From assembly GCF_020991455.1 (NCBI RefSeq), contig NZ_JAJMOX010000015.1:57763-121762 (forward strand): a stretch of DNA of 64,000 nt. Direction: 5' to 3'. The DNA comes from Flavobacterium sp. JAS. GTDB lineage: Bacteria > Bacteroidota > Bacteroidia > Flavobacteriales > Flavobacteriaceae. The position numbers were made by a program, and so were the translations under genes. Positions 18,200-25,475 of this stretch are shown in pieces. Each line of letters begins with the position of its first letter. Position 1 is the first letter of the stretch. The notes beneath the pieces are model-generated. The model was not told the origin of the DNA. It saw only the letters and a program-made list of their open reading frames with translations, and ran no database searches.

Positions 18200-18916
18200 T
18201 TAATTTGTTCCGGCAGCACTTTTATCTACCAGAAATAATAATTCACCAGAAACGGGTTTAATCAGTTGCATTGGGTAAGTTGCAGGATTATATGCTCCAG
18301 TTGTTACTTCCTTTAATGCAGGTGCTTTTTTCTCTCCAAAAGCTACTACAATAATCTTTTCGGCTTTGTTTATTAATGGTGCAGTAAGGGTAATACGGTG
18401 CATTTTTTGAGGTTCAAGATAGTAGGCAGAAACCCATTTAGTTTGTTCTTCCAACACAGGTTGACCAGGAAAAAGCGAAGCTGTATGTCCGTCGTCTCCC
18501 ATTCCTAATAAGATAAGATCGAATTTTCCTTCCTCTCCCAATACTTTTCGAATAGATTGCTCGTAGGTAACTGCATAATCTTCTGGTGTAACACCATCTT
18601 TGTACATTTCAAAAATATTTTCGGACGGAATAGGAACGTGGCTTAGCAATGCGGCATAAGACATTTTTGCATTGCTGAGGTCATCATTAAGAGGAACCCA
18701 ACGTTCGTCTCCCCAGAATATAAAAACTTTACTCCAGTCTATTTTAGTTTTGTAATCATCAGAAGCTAATAATTTGTAAATCCCTGCAGGAGATGAACCT
18801 CCTGTAAGTACAGCGGTGAATTTATCTTTTTCGGCAATTGCTTTCTGTGCTAATGTTACAAAAAGATCTGCCGCCGCGGTATTAATTTCTTCTGTATTAT
18901 TGTATATCTGTATCAT
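18200..18916 (-). CDS. pgl: 6-phosphogluconolactonase
   Basis: A 238-residue cytosolic enzyme of the glucosamine-6-phosphate isomerase/6-phosphogluconolactonase family. It hydrolyses 6-phosphogluconolactone to 6-phosphogluconate. Diagnostic segments are VLTGGSSPAGIYKLLA, FIFWGDERWVPLNDDLSNAKM and the LLGMGDDGHTASLFPG motif. Its ATG at 18916 lies within the end of the zwf gene (20-bp overlap), so the two are translationally coupled. Together with zwf and gnd it gives the complete oxidative pentose phosphate branch in pathway order reversed along the operon. Confidence 0.95.
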   Translation of the reverse strand: MIQIYNNTEEINTAAADLFVTLAQKAIAEKDKFTAVLTGGSSPAGIYKLLASDDYKTKIDWSKVFIFWGDERWVPLNDDLSNAKMSYAALLSHVPIPSENIFEMYKDGVTPEDYAVTYEQSIRKVLGEEGKFDLILLGMGDDGHTASLFPGQPVLEEQTKWVSAYYLEPQKMHRITLTAPLINKAEKIIVVAFGEKKAPALKEVTTGAYNPATYPMQLIKPVSGELLFLVDKSAAGTN

Positions 18917-20435
18917 CTAAGATTTCTTCGGTTATTTTATTTTGTGTGTTCGGAATCCATGCATGTCCCTGACGAGCCAATAATTCGTTAGCTTCTTCAG
19001 GTCCCCAGCTTCCAGCTTTATAGTTAGGAAAATTGGTTGGTGCTGTAGTTTTCCATACCTGCTGAATAGTGTCAATAGCATCCCATGCTTGTTCTACCTG
19101 ATCCCAACGCATAAATAGGGTAGGATCTCCTGCTAAAGCGTCAGCTATAAGCGTTTCATAAGCTTCAGGTGACATTGTCGAGCAGGCAAAATAATCAAAT
19201 ATCATTTCTGCCGGTCTTAAAGAAAGCGACAGACCTGGTTTTTTGGTCATAAACTGCAGCTTGATATCCATTGCAGGCTGAATATTGATAATAAGTCTGT
19301 TTGGTGTCATACCTTGTTTTCCATAAGAAAATGCAGAATGCGGAACCGGTTTAAACTGTATAATGATAGAAGACTGCTTTTCTTCCATTCTTTTTCCTGT
19401 GCGCAGATAAAACGGAATTCCCTGCCATCTCCAGTTGTCCAGATAAATTTTCATTGCCACATAGGTTTCTGTAGTAGAATCTGGAGCAATTCCTTTGTCC
19501 TGACGGTATCCGGGAACTGGATTTCCTTTTATTTCACCTGCATCATATTGCCCTCTGACAACGTAGTGATCCACTTCATCCGGCTTGATGCGGCGAATAG
19601 ATTTTAAAACATCTGCCTTACGGTTACGAATATCATCTGCTTCTAATGAGGCCGGCGCCTCCATAGCGGTCATACATAAAATTTGAAGCAAATGGTTCTG
19701 AATCATATCTTTCAATGCACCAACACCTTCATAGAATCCGCCGCGTTCTTCAACGCCAACTTCTTCTGCAACTGTAATCTGGACAAAATCAATAAAATTA
19801 CGGCTCCATAAAGGTTCAAACATCGAATTTCCAAAACGGAAAGCAAGGATATTTTGAACAGTTTCTTTACCTAAATAATGATCGATTCTGTAAATCTGTT
19901 CTTCTTTAAAAGTCTGCGAAAGCATCGCATTAAGCCCAATAGCAGAAGTTTTATCGTAACCAAAAGGTTTCTCGATAATAATACGGTCTTGTTTTGGATT
20001 TTCGGCAAGGCCAATTTTCTTGATATTACTTGAGATTGTAGTAATGAAAGAAGGCGTAATCGAAAGGTAAAAAAGACGATTGGCACGTTCTCCAAAGGAC
20101 TCATCGATATTGTTTATCTTTTCATTTAAACTTTGATAAGATTCTTCTTTGTCGATATCAAGACTATGATACGTTATGTGGGAAAGAAATTTTTGAGTTT
20201 CAGGATCAGAAAGACCTTTTTTTCTTGAAAAAGTATTTAGATTTTCTAAGACATAGCTGCGAAATTCTTCATCGCTTTTTTCGGCTCTTCCAAGCGCGAT
20301 AATCTGAAACTTGTCTGACATACGGCCATCAAGATACAGATTTTGAAATGCGGGAAAGAGCTTTCTCTTTGCCAGGTCTCCGGTTCCTCCAAAAATCACA
20401 ATGACTGTTGGATTTATATTTTTGAACTTACTCAT
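18897..20435 (-). CDS. zwf: glucose-6-phosphate 1-dehydrogenase
   Basis: A 512-residue enzyme, the usual length for the family, that oxidises glucose 6-phosphate to 6-phosphogluconolactone with reduction of NAD(P). The nucleotide-binding motif FGGTGDLAKRKL is at 15-26, EKPFGYD at 154-160 and the active-site signature RIDHYLGKE at 182-190. Start at ATG 20435, 28 bp after the gnd stop codon; it overlaps pgl at its 3' end. Middle gene of a three-gene operon. Confidence 0.97.
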   Translation of the reverse strand: MSKFKNINPTVIVIFGGTGDLAKRKLFPAFQNLYLDGRMSDKFQIIALGRAEKSDEEFRSYVLENLNTFSRKKGLSDPETQKFLSHITYHSLDIDKEESYQSLNEKINNIDESFGERANRLFYLSITPSFITTISSNIKKIGLAENPKQDRIIIEKPFGYDKTSAIGLNAMLSQTFKEEQIYRIDHYLGKETVQNILAFRFGNSMFEPLWSRNFIDFVQITVAEEVGVEERGGFYEGVGALKDMIQNHLLQILCMTAMEAPASLEADDIRNRKADVLKSIRRIKPDEVDHYVVRGQYDAGEIKGNPVPGYRQDKGIAPDSTTETYVAMKIYLDNWRWQGIPFYLRTGKRMEEKQSSIIIQFKPVPHSAFSYGKQGMTPNRLIINIQPAMDIKLQFMTKKPGLSLSLRPAEMIFDYFACSTMSPEAYETLIADALAGDPTLFMRWDQVEQAWDAIDTIQQVWKTTAPTNFPNYKAGSWGPEEANELLARQGHAWIPNTQNKITEEILDDTDIQ

Positions 20436-20463
20436 TTGTGTGTGTTGTGTTGCTTATAGTTCT

Positions 20464-21873
20464 TTATTCAGACCATTGTGTGTGGAAAACTCCAGTGGTA
20501 TCAATACGTTCGTAGGTATGAGCACCAAAATAATCGCGCTGTGCCTGAATTAGATTTGTTGGTAGATTTGCAGATCTGTAGGCGTCAAAATAGGCCAATG
20601 AATTCATAAGTCCGGCTACAGGTAATCCTTGTTGAACAGCAAATTGAATTACGGTTCTTATTCCGGCTTGGTTATCGGTTAATTTTGAAGCGATTCCAGC
20701 ATCTAAAAGTAAGTTTGGTAAATCTGATTTTGCAGCAAATGCTTTTCTAAAATCTTCTAAAGCATTCGCACGAATAATACATCCTCCGCGCCATATTTTG
20801 GCAACAGTTTCTAAATTTAATCCGTAATTGTATTCTTTGGAAGCTGTGTGAAGCTGCGCTAATCCCTGTGCATAAGTCACGACAATAGAAAAGTATAATG
20901 CCGATTTTAATGCCGAAATTGCTTCACTTGCATTTACATCGGTTGGATTAGTATTCCAAACTAATTTAGTAGCGGCTTCAATCCTTTCCGGTTTAGTTTT
21001 AGACATATCGCGCATAAAAACTGCTGCATCGATAGTTGGAACCGGCACTTGCAAATCCATTGCGTTTTGAGAAGTCCATTTTCCTGTTCCTTTAGATTTT
21101 GCCCAATCTGAGATTTTATTGATGAGTTTGCTTCCGTCTGCATCTTTTTCTTTCAGGATTTTTCCGGTAATTTCGATCAGATACGATTTAAGATCAGTGG
21201 TTTGATTCCATTCTTCAAAAGTTTTCTGAATCGTGTCTTCATCCAGATTATAACCTCTTTTCATCAGGTCATAAATTTCAGAAATCAATTGCATGATTCC
21301 GTATTCGATACCGTTATGAACCATTTTTACGTAGTTTCCGGCAGATCCGTTTCCTAAATATTCAACACAAGGTTCTCCATCAACTTTTGCTGCAATAGCT
21401 TCAAAAATAGGACGAAGTCTCTCGTATGCTTTCTGATCTCCACCAGGCATCATAGCAGGACCAAATCTCGCTCCTTTTTCTCCACCGGAAATTCCCATTC
21501 CAAAGAAATGAATTCCCTTAGCAGATAATTCCAGAAATCTTCTGTCTGTATCGGTGAAATAAGTGTTACCACCATCGATTATAATATCTCCTTTATCTAA
21601 ATGAGGAAGTAAACTTGCTATTGCGCTGTCAACAGGTTTTCCTGCCGGAACCAGCAGCATAATAGCTCTTGGTTTTTGTATAAGCTCTACAAAATGCTTA
21701 ACATCTGTTGTTGCTTCAATTGTATGGTCAGAGTCTGCTTCTTGTTGAAGAGAATTGACTTTTTCAGTATCTAAATCTAAACCTGCTGCCGCAAAGTTAT
21801 GGCTCGCAATATTTAAAAGTAAGTTACGACCCATTACGCCGAGCCCTACAATTCCAAAATCAAATTTGTTCAT
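20464..21873 (-). CDS. gnd: 6-phosphogluconate dehydrogenase, decarboxylating
   Basis: A 469-residue enzyme that converts 6-phosphogluconate to ribulose 5-phosphate and CO2 with NADP reduction. The dinucleotide motif IVGLGVMGRN is near the N-terminus; GMGISGGEKGARFGPAMMPGG and the substrate/catalytic segment NGIEYGIMQ follow. The start is placed at ATG 21873; the open frame extends 9 bp further to a TTG that is less likely. First gene of the gnd-zwf-pgl operon, so the promoter should lie in 21874-22309. The full length (about 470 residues) marks the GndA type. Confidence 0.97.
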   Translation of the reverse strand: MNKFDFGIVGLGVMGRNLLLNIASHNFAAAGLDLDTEKVNSLQQEADSDHTIEATTDVKHFVELIQKPRAIMLLVPAGKPVDSAIASLLPHLDKGDIIIDGGNTYFTDTDRRFLELSAKGIHFFGMGISGGEKGARFGPAMMPGGDQKAYERLRPIFEAIAAKVDGEPCVEYLGNGSAGNYVKMVHNGIEYGIMQLISEIYDLMKRGYNLDEDTIQKTFEEWNQTTDLKSYLIEITGKILKEKDADGSKLINKISDWAKSKGTGKWTSQNAMDLQVPVPTIDAAVFMRDMSKTKPERIEAATKLVWNTNPTDVNASEAISALKSALYFSIVVTYAQGLAQLHTASKEYNYGLNLETVAKIWRGGCIIRANALEDFRKAFAAKSDLPNLLLDAGIASKLTDNQAGIRTVIQFAVQQGLPVAGLMNSLAYFDAYRSANLPTNLIQAQRDYFGAHTYERIDTTGVFHTQWSE

Positions 21874-22309
21874 AGTTTTCAATTAACTAAAATTATTAGA
21901 AAGATGCTTTTTTCAGAAAAAATGTAAGAGAAAAAAAGGTAATACTTTTTCAATCAGTTTTTTGCAGAAAAATAAAGTTTGTTTTAATCTTACATTTTAA
22001 GATCTACTGTGCTAAGTTAAATAAAAATGATGAAACATTATAGGATAAATGGTCCTCTTTAAGGCTTTATTATATATAAAAATAATATTCAAGTTCGTTA
22101 AAAACACCTTTAAATTCATCTGTTTTTATTTCTTATAAAAGTACTTAGATAATGGGTTATTTTGAGATAATGACATCAGTAATTTCTATTTTGATATCAT
22201 TATAATTAATTCAATTTATCAACCGGAATAAAATCAAATTTCAAATATCATATTGTTACTTTTTTTATATCTTTCAAAAGATAAATTATAATTACTGTAA
22301 AATTTAGAC
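21874..22309. other. divergent intergenic region gnd / ThiF-like gene
   Basis: A 436-bp AT-rich spacer with the promoters of two divergent units. A perfect 11-bp inverted repeat, AAAATGTAAGA (21919-21929) and TCTTACATTTT (21988-21998), lies upstream of gnd with 58 bp between arms. It could be an operator or chance. Near 22253-22275 TTG...TATCTTTC is a weak promoter candidate for the ThiF-like gene. No RNA gene seen. Confidence 0.4.
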
Positions 22310-23056
22310 ATGGATCAACGACATATAAGAAACAGGCTTTATATTAGCCCTGAAGAACAAGAATTAATAAAGAATACTCCCATATTATTAGGCGGGGCAG
22401 GTATAGGCAGTGTTATTGCCGAATGTTTATTAAGACTGGGTTTCGAAACTCTGACCATAATCGATGGCGATGTTGTTGAATTATCAAATTTAAACAGACA
22501 AAATTATACCGAAAAAGATATTTCAAAACCTAAGGTAGAAGCGCTTAAAGAAAGATTACTTGCGATTAATAGTGAAGCTAAAATTACAACTCATAATTGT
22601 TTTTTAACACCGGAAAATGTCGAAGATTATATAAAAGATCACAAAGTTGCTATAAACGCTTTAGATTTTACTTCTGATGTTCCGCTTTTGTTTGACTCTA
22701 TTTGCCAGAAAAAAAAGATACCGGTTTTGCATCCGTATAATTTAGGATGGGGAGCATTAGTATTAGTTATTTCAGATGATGAAGGATTAGATGCATTAAG
22801 AAAACCGGACGAAAAATTTAGCGAAATTAATGTCGTCAATTATGTTTTAGAATATATGAGGTATTGGGAAAATCCGCAGGACTGGCTGGAAAAAATTCTA
22901 GGGGAATATATAAATGAAAACAAAAATCTTTCGCCTCCGCAACTTTCTATTGCTTCCTGGTTAGTGGCTGGAATATGCAGTAATATTGCGTTTGATATCT
23001 GTATCAATAAACGCATAAAAGTATTTCCGGAGTTTTATTTAACGACGATCAGATAG
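22310..23056 (+). CDS. ThiF/MoeB/HesA-type E1-like adenylyltransferase
   Basis: A 248-residue single-domain E1-like protein. It has the Rossmann ATP-binding motif GGAGIGS (28-34), acidic D52 and D54 in IIDGDVVE, the conserved NLNRQNY (60-66), K74 in SKPKVEAL, and ALDFTSD (118-124) in place of the usual D-x-x-D-N. No C-terminal CxxC zinc pairs are present. Such proteins adenylate a C-terminal carboxylate, of ThiS/MoaD/ubiquitin-like proteins or of peptides (as MccB does in microcin C). No ThiS or MoaD homologue or thiamine/molybdopterin gene is nearby, whereas a precursor-like peptide is encoded at 24994. A peptide-modifying role is therefore proposed. Confidence 0.85.
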   Translation: MDQRHIRNRLYISPEEQELIKNTPILLGGAGIGSVIAECLLRLGFETLTIIDGDVVELSNLNRQNYTEKDISKPKVEALKERLLAINSEAKITTHNCFLTPENVEDYIKDHKVAINALDFTSDVPLLFDSICQKKKIPVLHPYNLGWGALVLVISDDEGLDALRKPDEKFSEINVVNYVLEYMRYWENPQDWLEKILGEYINENKNLSPPQLSIASWLVAGICSNIAFDICINKRIKVFPEFYLTTIR

Positions 23057-23100
23057 AAAAAAACATGAAATCTAAAACCTTAATCTAAAGAGATTATTTT

Positions 23101-23865
23101 TTAGATTAATTTATTACTGGTTACAAAAGCAATTGCTTCTGAAATATTCGTTACTTCTAATTTTTGAAAAAGATTTCTTCTGTGAAATTTTACCGTATCC
23201 GGCGAAATAAATAGCGCTTCGGCAATTTCATTTATAGTAAAACCCCTGGTCGAAAACTGTAAAATTTCTTTGTCTCTTTTAGATAAAGCAATTCTTTTGG
23301 AATCTTCCCAATGATTCAGTTCAAGATTATACTTTTGAACCGTGTTTTCTCCGTTTTTGTGTATTTTGATATTACCCGCCTTACGTTCAGATGATAATGA
23401 AATAATACATATTGCTTTCCATATTTTTCCACTTGATGTTAAAAAAACAGGAGTGAGTTTTTGATTGATTAAAATTAATTTTCCTTCCTGATTTCTTAAA
23501 TGAAAATCATAAGATATGGTATAATGAGGGCGCTCTTCTAAGGGCGTTTTTTCATAAAAATCAAATCCAATAGTATTAATTTTTAATAATAATTCTAAAT
23601 CGGCTTCAGGAACATGCTTAAAATAAAAAGAATAGCCCATTTCAAGCACTTCTTGTGCTGTATTGCCGCATAAAAATAATGGGTTATCAGAAACAAACTC
23701 AAACCCTTGTATTAAATAATCTATAACGTAAAGACTTGTATATGTTGCTCTTGCAAATGCCTTAATAGGTTCTAAATAATCAAATCTTTTTGACCTTTCT
23801 TCATCTGTCATACCATAAATGATATTTCTGGAATCAAAAAAAGAGTTTAAATCCTGTTCTTTCAT
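23101..23865 (-). CDS. LuxR-type transcriptional regulator with PAS-like sensor domain
   Basis: From the ATG at 23865 the protein has 254 residues. The C-terminal 60 hold a LuxR/NarL helix-turn-helix (LSKRDKEILQFSTRGFTINEIAEALFISPDTVKFHRRNLFQKL). The N-terminal 180 resemble a PAS-like sensory fold (HVPEADLELLLKINTIGFDFYEKT, YDFHLRNQEGKLILI). No receiver aspartate is present, so it is not a classical response regulator. The upstream ATG at 23922 is rejected because a TAAATTTG promoter box (23888-23881, minus strand) and a 20-bp palindrome lie between the two starts. It is encoded inside the ThiF/GNAT/NHLP cluster, pointing the other way, and probably controls it. Confidence 0.85.
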   Translation of the reverse strand: MKEQDLNSFFDSRNIIYGMTDEERSKRFDYLEPIKAFARATYTSLYVIDYLIQGFEFVSDNPLFLCGNTAQEVLEMGYSFYFKHVPEADLELLLKINTIGFDFYEKTPLEERPHYTISYDFHLRNQEGKLILINQKLTPVFLTSSGKIWKAICIISLSSERKAGNIKIHKNGENTVQKYNLELNHWEDSKRIALSKRDKEILQFSTRGFTINEIAEALFISPDTVKFHRRNLFQKLEVTNISEAIAFVTSNKLI

Positions 23866-23880
23866 TTGGATAATTTTAAT

Positions 23881-23888
23881 CAAATTTA
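23881..23888 (-). promoter_or_regulatory. promoter -7 box of the LuxR-type gene
   Basis: CAAATTTA on the plus strand reads TAAATTTG on the minus strand, an exact TAnnTTTG Bacteroidota -7 element. Transcription would begin close to 23874, leaving a very short leader before the ATG at 23865. No clear -33 TTG was seen; a palindrome occupies that zone, suggesting an activator-dependent promoter. Confidence 0.5.
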
Positions 23889-23905
23889 ATTTAATTTTTT
23901 TGTTA

Positions 23906-23925
23906 TGTGTGATAATAATCACACA
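23906..23925. promoter_or_regulatory. 20-bp perfect palindrome, CRP-like operator
   Basis: TGTGTGATAATAATCACACA has perfect 8-bp arms around AATA. Its core TGTGA-N6-TCACA equals the CRP/FNR-superfamily consensus of Proteobacteria. It sits immediately upstream of the -7 box of the LuxR-type gene, roughly where an activator or self-repressor would bind. The 20-bp size also fits a LuxR-family dimer site. Which protein binds is unknown. Confidence 0.6.
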
Positions 23926-23980
23926 GATCTTTAAAAAAAAATGTTTTACTGTAACTTGCTGATTATTAATGGTTAGTTTT

Positions 23981-24142
23981 TTAGCTTAAGCTAACTATAG
24001 CGTTTTCTTTTAAAACGGATAAAACCATTATTTGCTCAAAAGGGATCGATCAATCCATCTTTATAAAATTAATTTCTTTCTTTATAATTTATAGCTTAAA
24101 AACAATATTACCCTAAAGTACAATTTATTTCAGGTAGCTTAA
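23981..24142. promoter_or_regulatory. 14-bp palindrome and repeated TAGCTTAA motif
   Basis: TTAGCTTAAGCTAA (23981-23994) is a perfect palindrome. Its half-site TAGCTTAA recurs in the same orientation at 24092-24099 and 24135-24142, and TAGCTTTG follows at 24183-24190. All lie between the divergent LuxR-type and GNAT genes. They are candidate binding sites for the LuxR-type protein; this is inferred from symmetry and position. Confidence 0.5.
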
Positions 24143-24182
24143 TACTACTATTTAGTGTAGTTATAGTGCGGTTTTCTACAAT

Positions 24183-24190
24183 TAGCTTTG
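24183..24190 (+). promoter_or_regulatory. promoter -7 box of the GNAT gene
   Basis: TAGCTTTG fits TAnnTTTG exactly. Transcription would start near 24197, downstream of the ATG at 24191 and upstream of the ATG at 24218. This favours the later start for the GNAT protein. Confidence 0.5.
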
Positions 24191-24217
24191 ATGATAACCA
24201 AAAGCAAATGGACTACC

Positions 24218-24892
24218 ATGACTATTAACCAGAATTACCTTGAAAGATTAGAATTAAATCAATTAACAGAATTAGCCAAGTTTGTAGTAGAAGAAAACTT
24301 TAATCATCATTGCGAAAATGTAAGTACCGAAAAGGTTAACACAGATACACAAGAAGTTTATAATGAAGAATTAAATTATTTTAAAGATTCTGAAATTTTT
24401 GTGGCCAAAGATTTCTCAGGAAATATTCAAGGATCGATTAGAGTAATTAAATGGGATTATGAGATGAAGCTTCCGCTTCAGAAAATTTTTGATATTAATC
24501 CTTTAAGTGTTTTAGATCTTTCAGAAAAATTATCTTCAGTTTGGCACATTGGGCGATTTGCGACCAAAAGAAACATAAAAGATAAGACACTATTTAGAAG
24601 ACTAATGGTGTGTGCAATTGCCCCTTTATGCGAGCAAAAAAAAGGTATTGCTTTTGCAGAGTGCGATAGCAAACTGCTACGAATTATGAATTTGCTTGGC
24701 ATACAAGCCGAAGTTATAGGAAGCTCTATTAATTATCTGGGTTCTGAAACGATACCAATAGCAATGAGTTATGATGGTTTGAAAAAGTTTTACTCTGATA
24801 ATAAATTTTTAATAACATCTGATAACATTGATAATATGCCTAATAAAACATTTCGAAATAAAGAATGTGAATACTCTTTACTAACAGCTTAA
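24218..24892 (+). CDS. GNAT-fold acyltransferase, FeeM/LuxI-like
   Basis: About 224 residues from the ATG at 24218; starts at 24191 (ATG) or 24188 (TTG) would add up to 10. The pattern is that of the GNAT branch that includes autoinducer synthases and N-acyl amino acid synthases such as FeeM. A variable N-terminal half is followed by EIFVAKDFSGNIQGSIRVIKWD and then VWHIGRFATKRNIKDKTLFRRLM, where related enzymes have the E-x-x-R/acyl-carrier region. The next segment is GIAFAECDSKLLRIMNLLGIQAEVIG. No membrane segment. It is encoded 101 bp upstream of the NHLP-type peptide gene and may acylate it or make a small signal. Substrate unknown; family assignment is from pattern only. Confidence 0.6.
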   Translation: MTINQNYLERLELNQLTELAKFVVEENFNHHCENVSTEKVNTDTQEVYNEELNYFKDSEIFVAKDFSGNIQGSIRVIKWDYEMKLPLQKIFDINPLSVLDLSEKLSSVWHIGRFATKRNIKDKTLFRRLMVCAIAPLCEQKKGIAFAECDSKLLRIMNLLGIQAEVIGSSINYLGSETIPIAMSYDGLKKFYSDNKFLITSDNIDNMPNKTFRNKECEYSLLTA

Positions 24893-24993
24893 AAGATTAT
24901 GTGTATGATAATTAATCAGTTCTCTGCAAATAAGTTATAGATTAATAATCTTGATAAGCACGAAGTAAAATTTTAATTTTAAGAATAAATAAA

Positions 24994-25254
24994 ATGATTT
25001 TAACAGAAGAACAAAAAAAAGGTCAGGATGTGTTTTTTAGGATAATTACGGAAGCCTGGGAAAACGATGATTTTAAAAAATCATTAATTACTAACCCCGA
25101 AGAAACATTAGAAAAATTTTTTGGGAGAAGTTTGCCAAACGGAAGAAAAATTAAAGTAACAGATCAGTCTGATCCAGAATATTTATACATCAATATTCCT
25201 ATAAAACTAAAGCATAGTGATCAGGAATTAAACGCAAAAAAAAAAGCAAATTAA
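24994..25254 (+). CDS. NHLP-type (nitrile hydratase leader-like) precursor peptide
   Basis: An 86-residue protein. Residues 12-69 (from DVFFRIITEAWENDDFKKSL to DPEYLYINIP) closely follow the NHLP leader pattern related to the nitrile hydratase alpha subunit: a helix with FKKSLITNPEETLEKFFG, then LPNGRKIKVTDQSD and the closing strand YLYINIP. Only 17 residues follow, IKLKHSDQELNAKKKAN, with no Gly-Gly cleavage site and no Cys or Ser/Thr-rich core. The peptide ends in Ala-Asn. Ten consecutive A bases encode the AKKK stretch, so the 3' end is sensitive to slippage or sequencing error. It sits between the GNAT and the zincin-like gene, which supports a biosynthetic role. Confidence 0.8.
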   Translation: MILTEEQKKGQDVFFRIITEAWENDDFKKSLITNPEETLEKFFGRSLPNGRKIKVTDQSDPEYLYINIPIKLKHSDQELNAKKKAN

Positions 25255-25418
25255 ACAGAGTAAATTCAAATGATTCTGTTATTACAGACTACGAAAGTTT
25301 GTATAATTCTTTGCAAAACATATATAGATAGCATTTTTATAAAATAGGTGTTAGAAAAAGTTTCTATACTAGAAAATGAGATCGATTAATTAAAGTTACC
25401 CGACCCAAATCACAAATT

Positions 25419-25475
25419 ATGGATGGCTTCTTTACCAGCTGGCTAAACGTCAAATTTCGTAATAATAATGAATAA
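25419..25475 (+). CDS. 18-residue small ORF overlapping the zincin-like gene
   Basis: ATG at 25419 encodes MDGFFTSWLNVKFRNNNE and stops at 25473-25475, overlapping the ATG of the next gene (25468) by 8 bases. The overlap is the kind seen in translational coupling. It could be a second small product or a leader peptide. Nothing besides position and the overlap supports it. Confidence 0.25.
   Translation: MDGFFTSWLNVKFRNNNE

Noticed and set aside
21919..21998. 11-bp inverted repeat upstream of gnd as an operator
   Set aside because: Arms are AT-rich and 58 bp apart; mentioned in the spacer entry but too weak for a separate claim.
22310..23056. ThiF or MoeB of thiamine or molybdopterin synthesis
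   Set aside because: No thiS, moaD or other cofactor genes lie nearby and the CxxC zinc pairs of ThiF/MoeB are missing.
24218..24892. True LuxI homoserine-lactone synthase making a LuxI/LuxR pair
   Set aside because: The similarity is only at the level of the GNAT fold, and the neighbouring regulator has a PAS-like rather than an autoinducer-binding domain.
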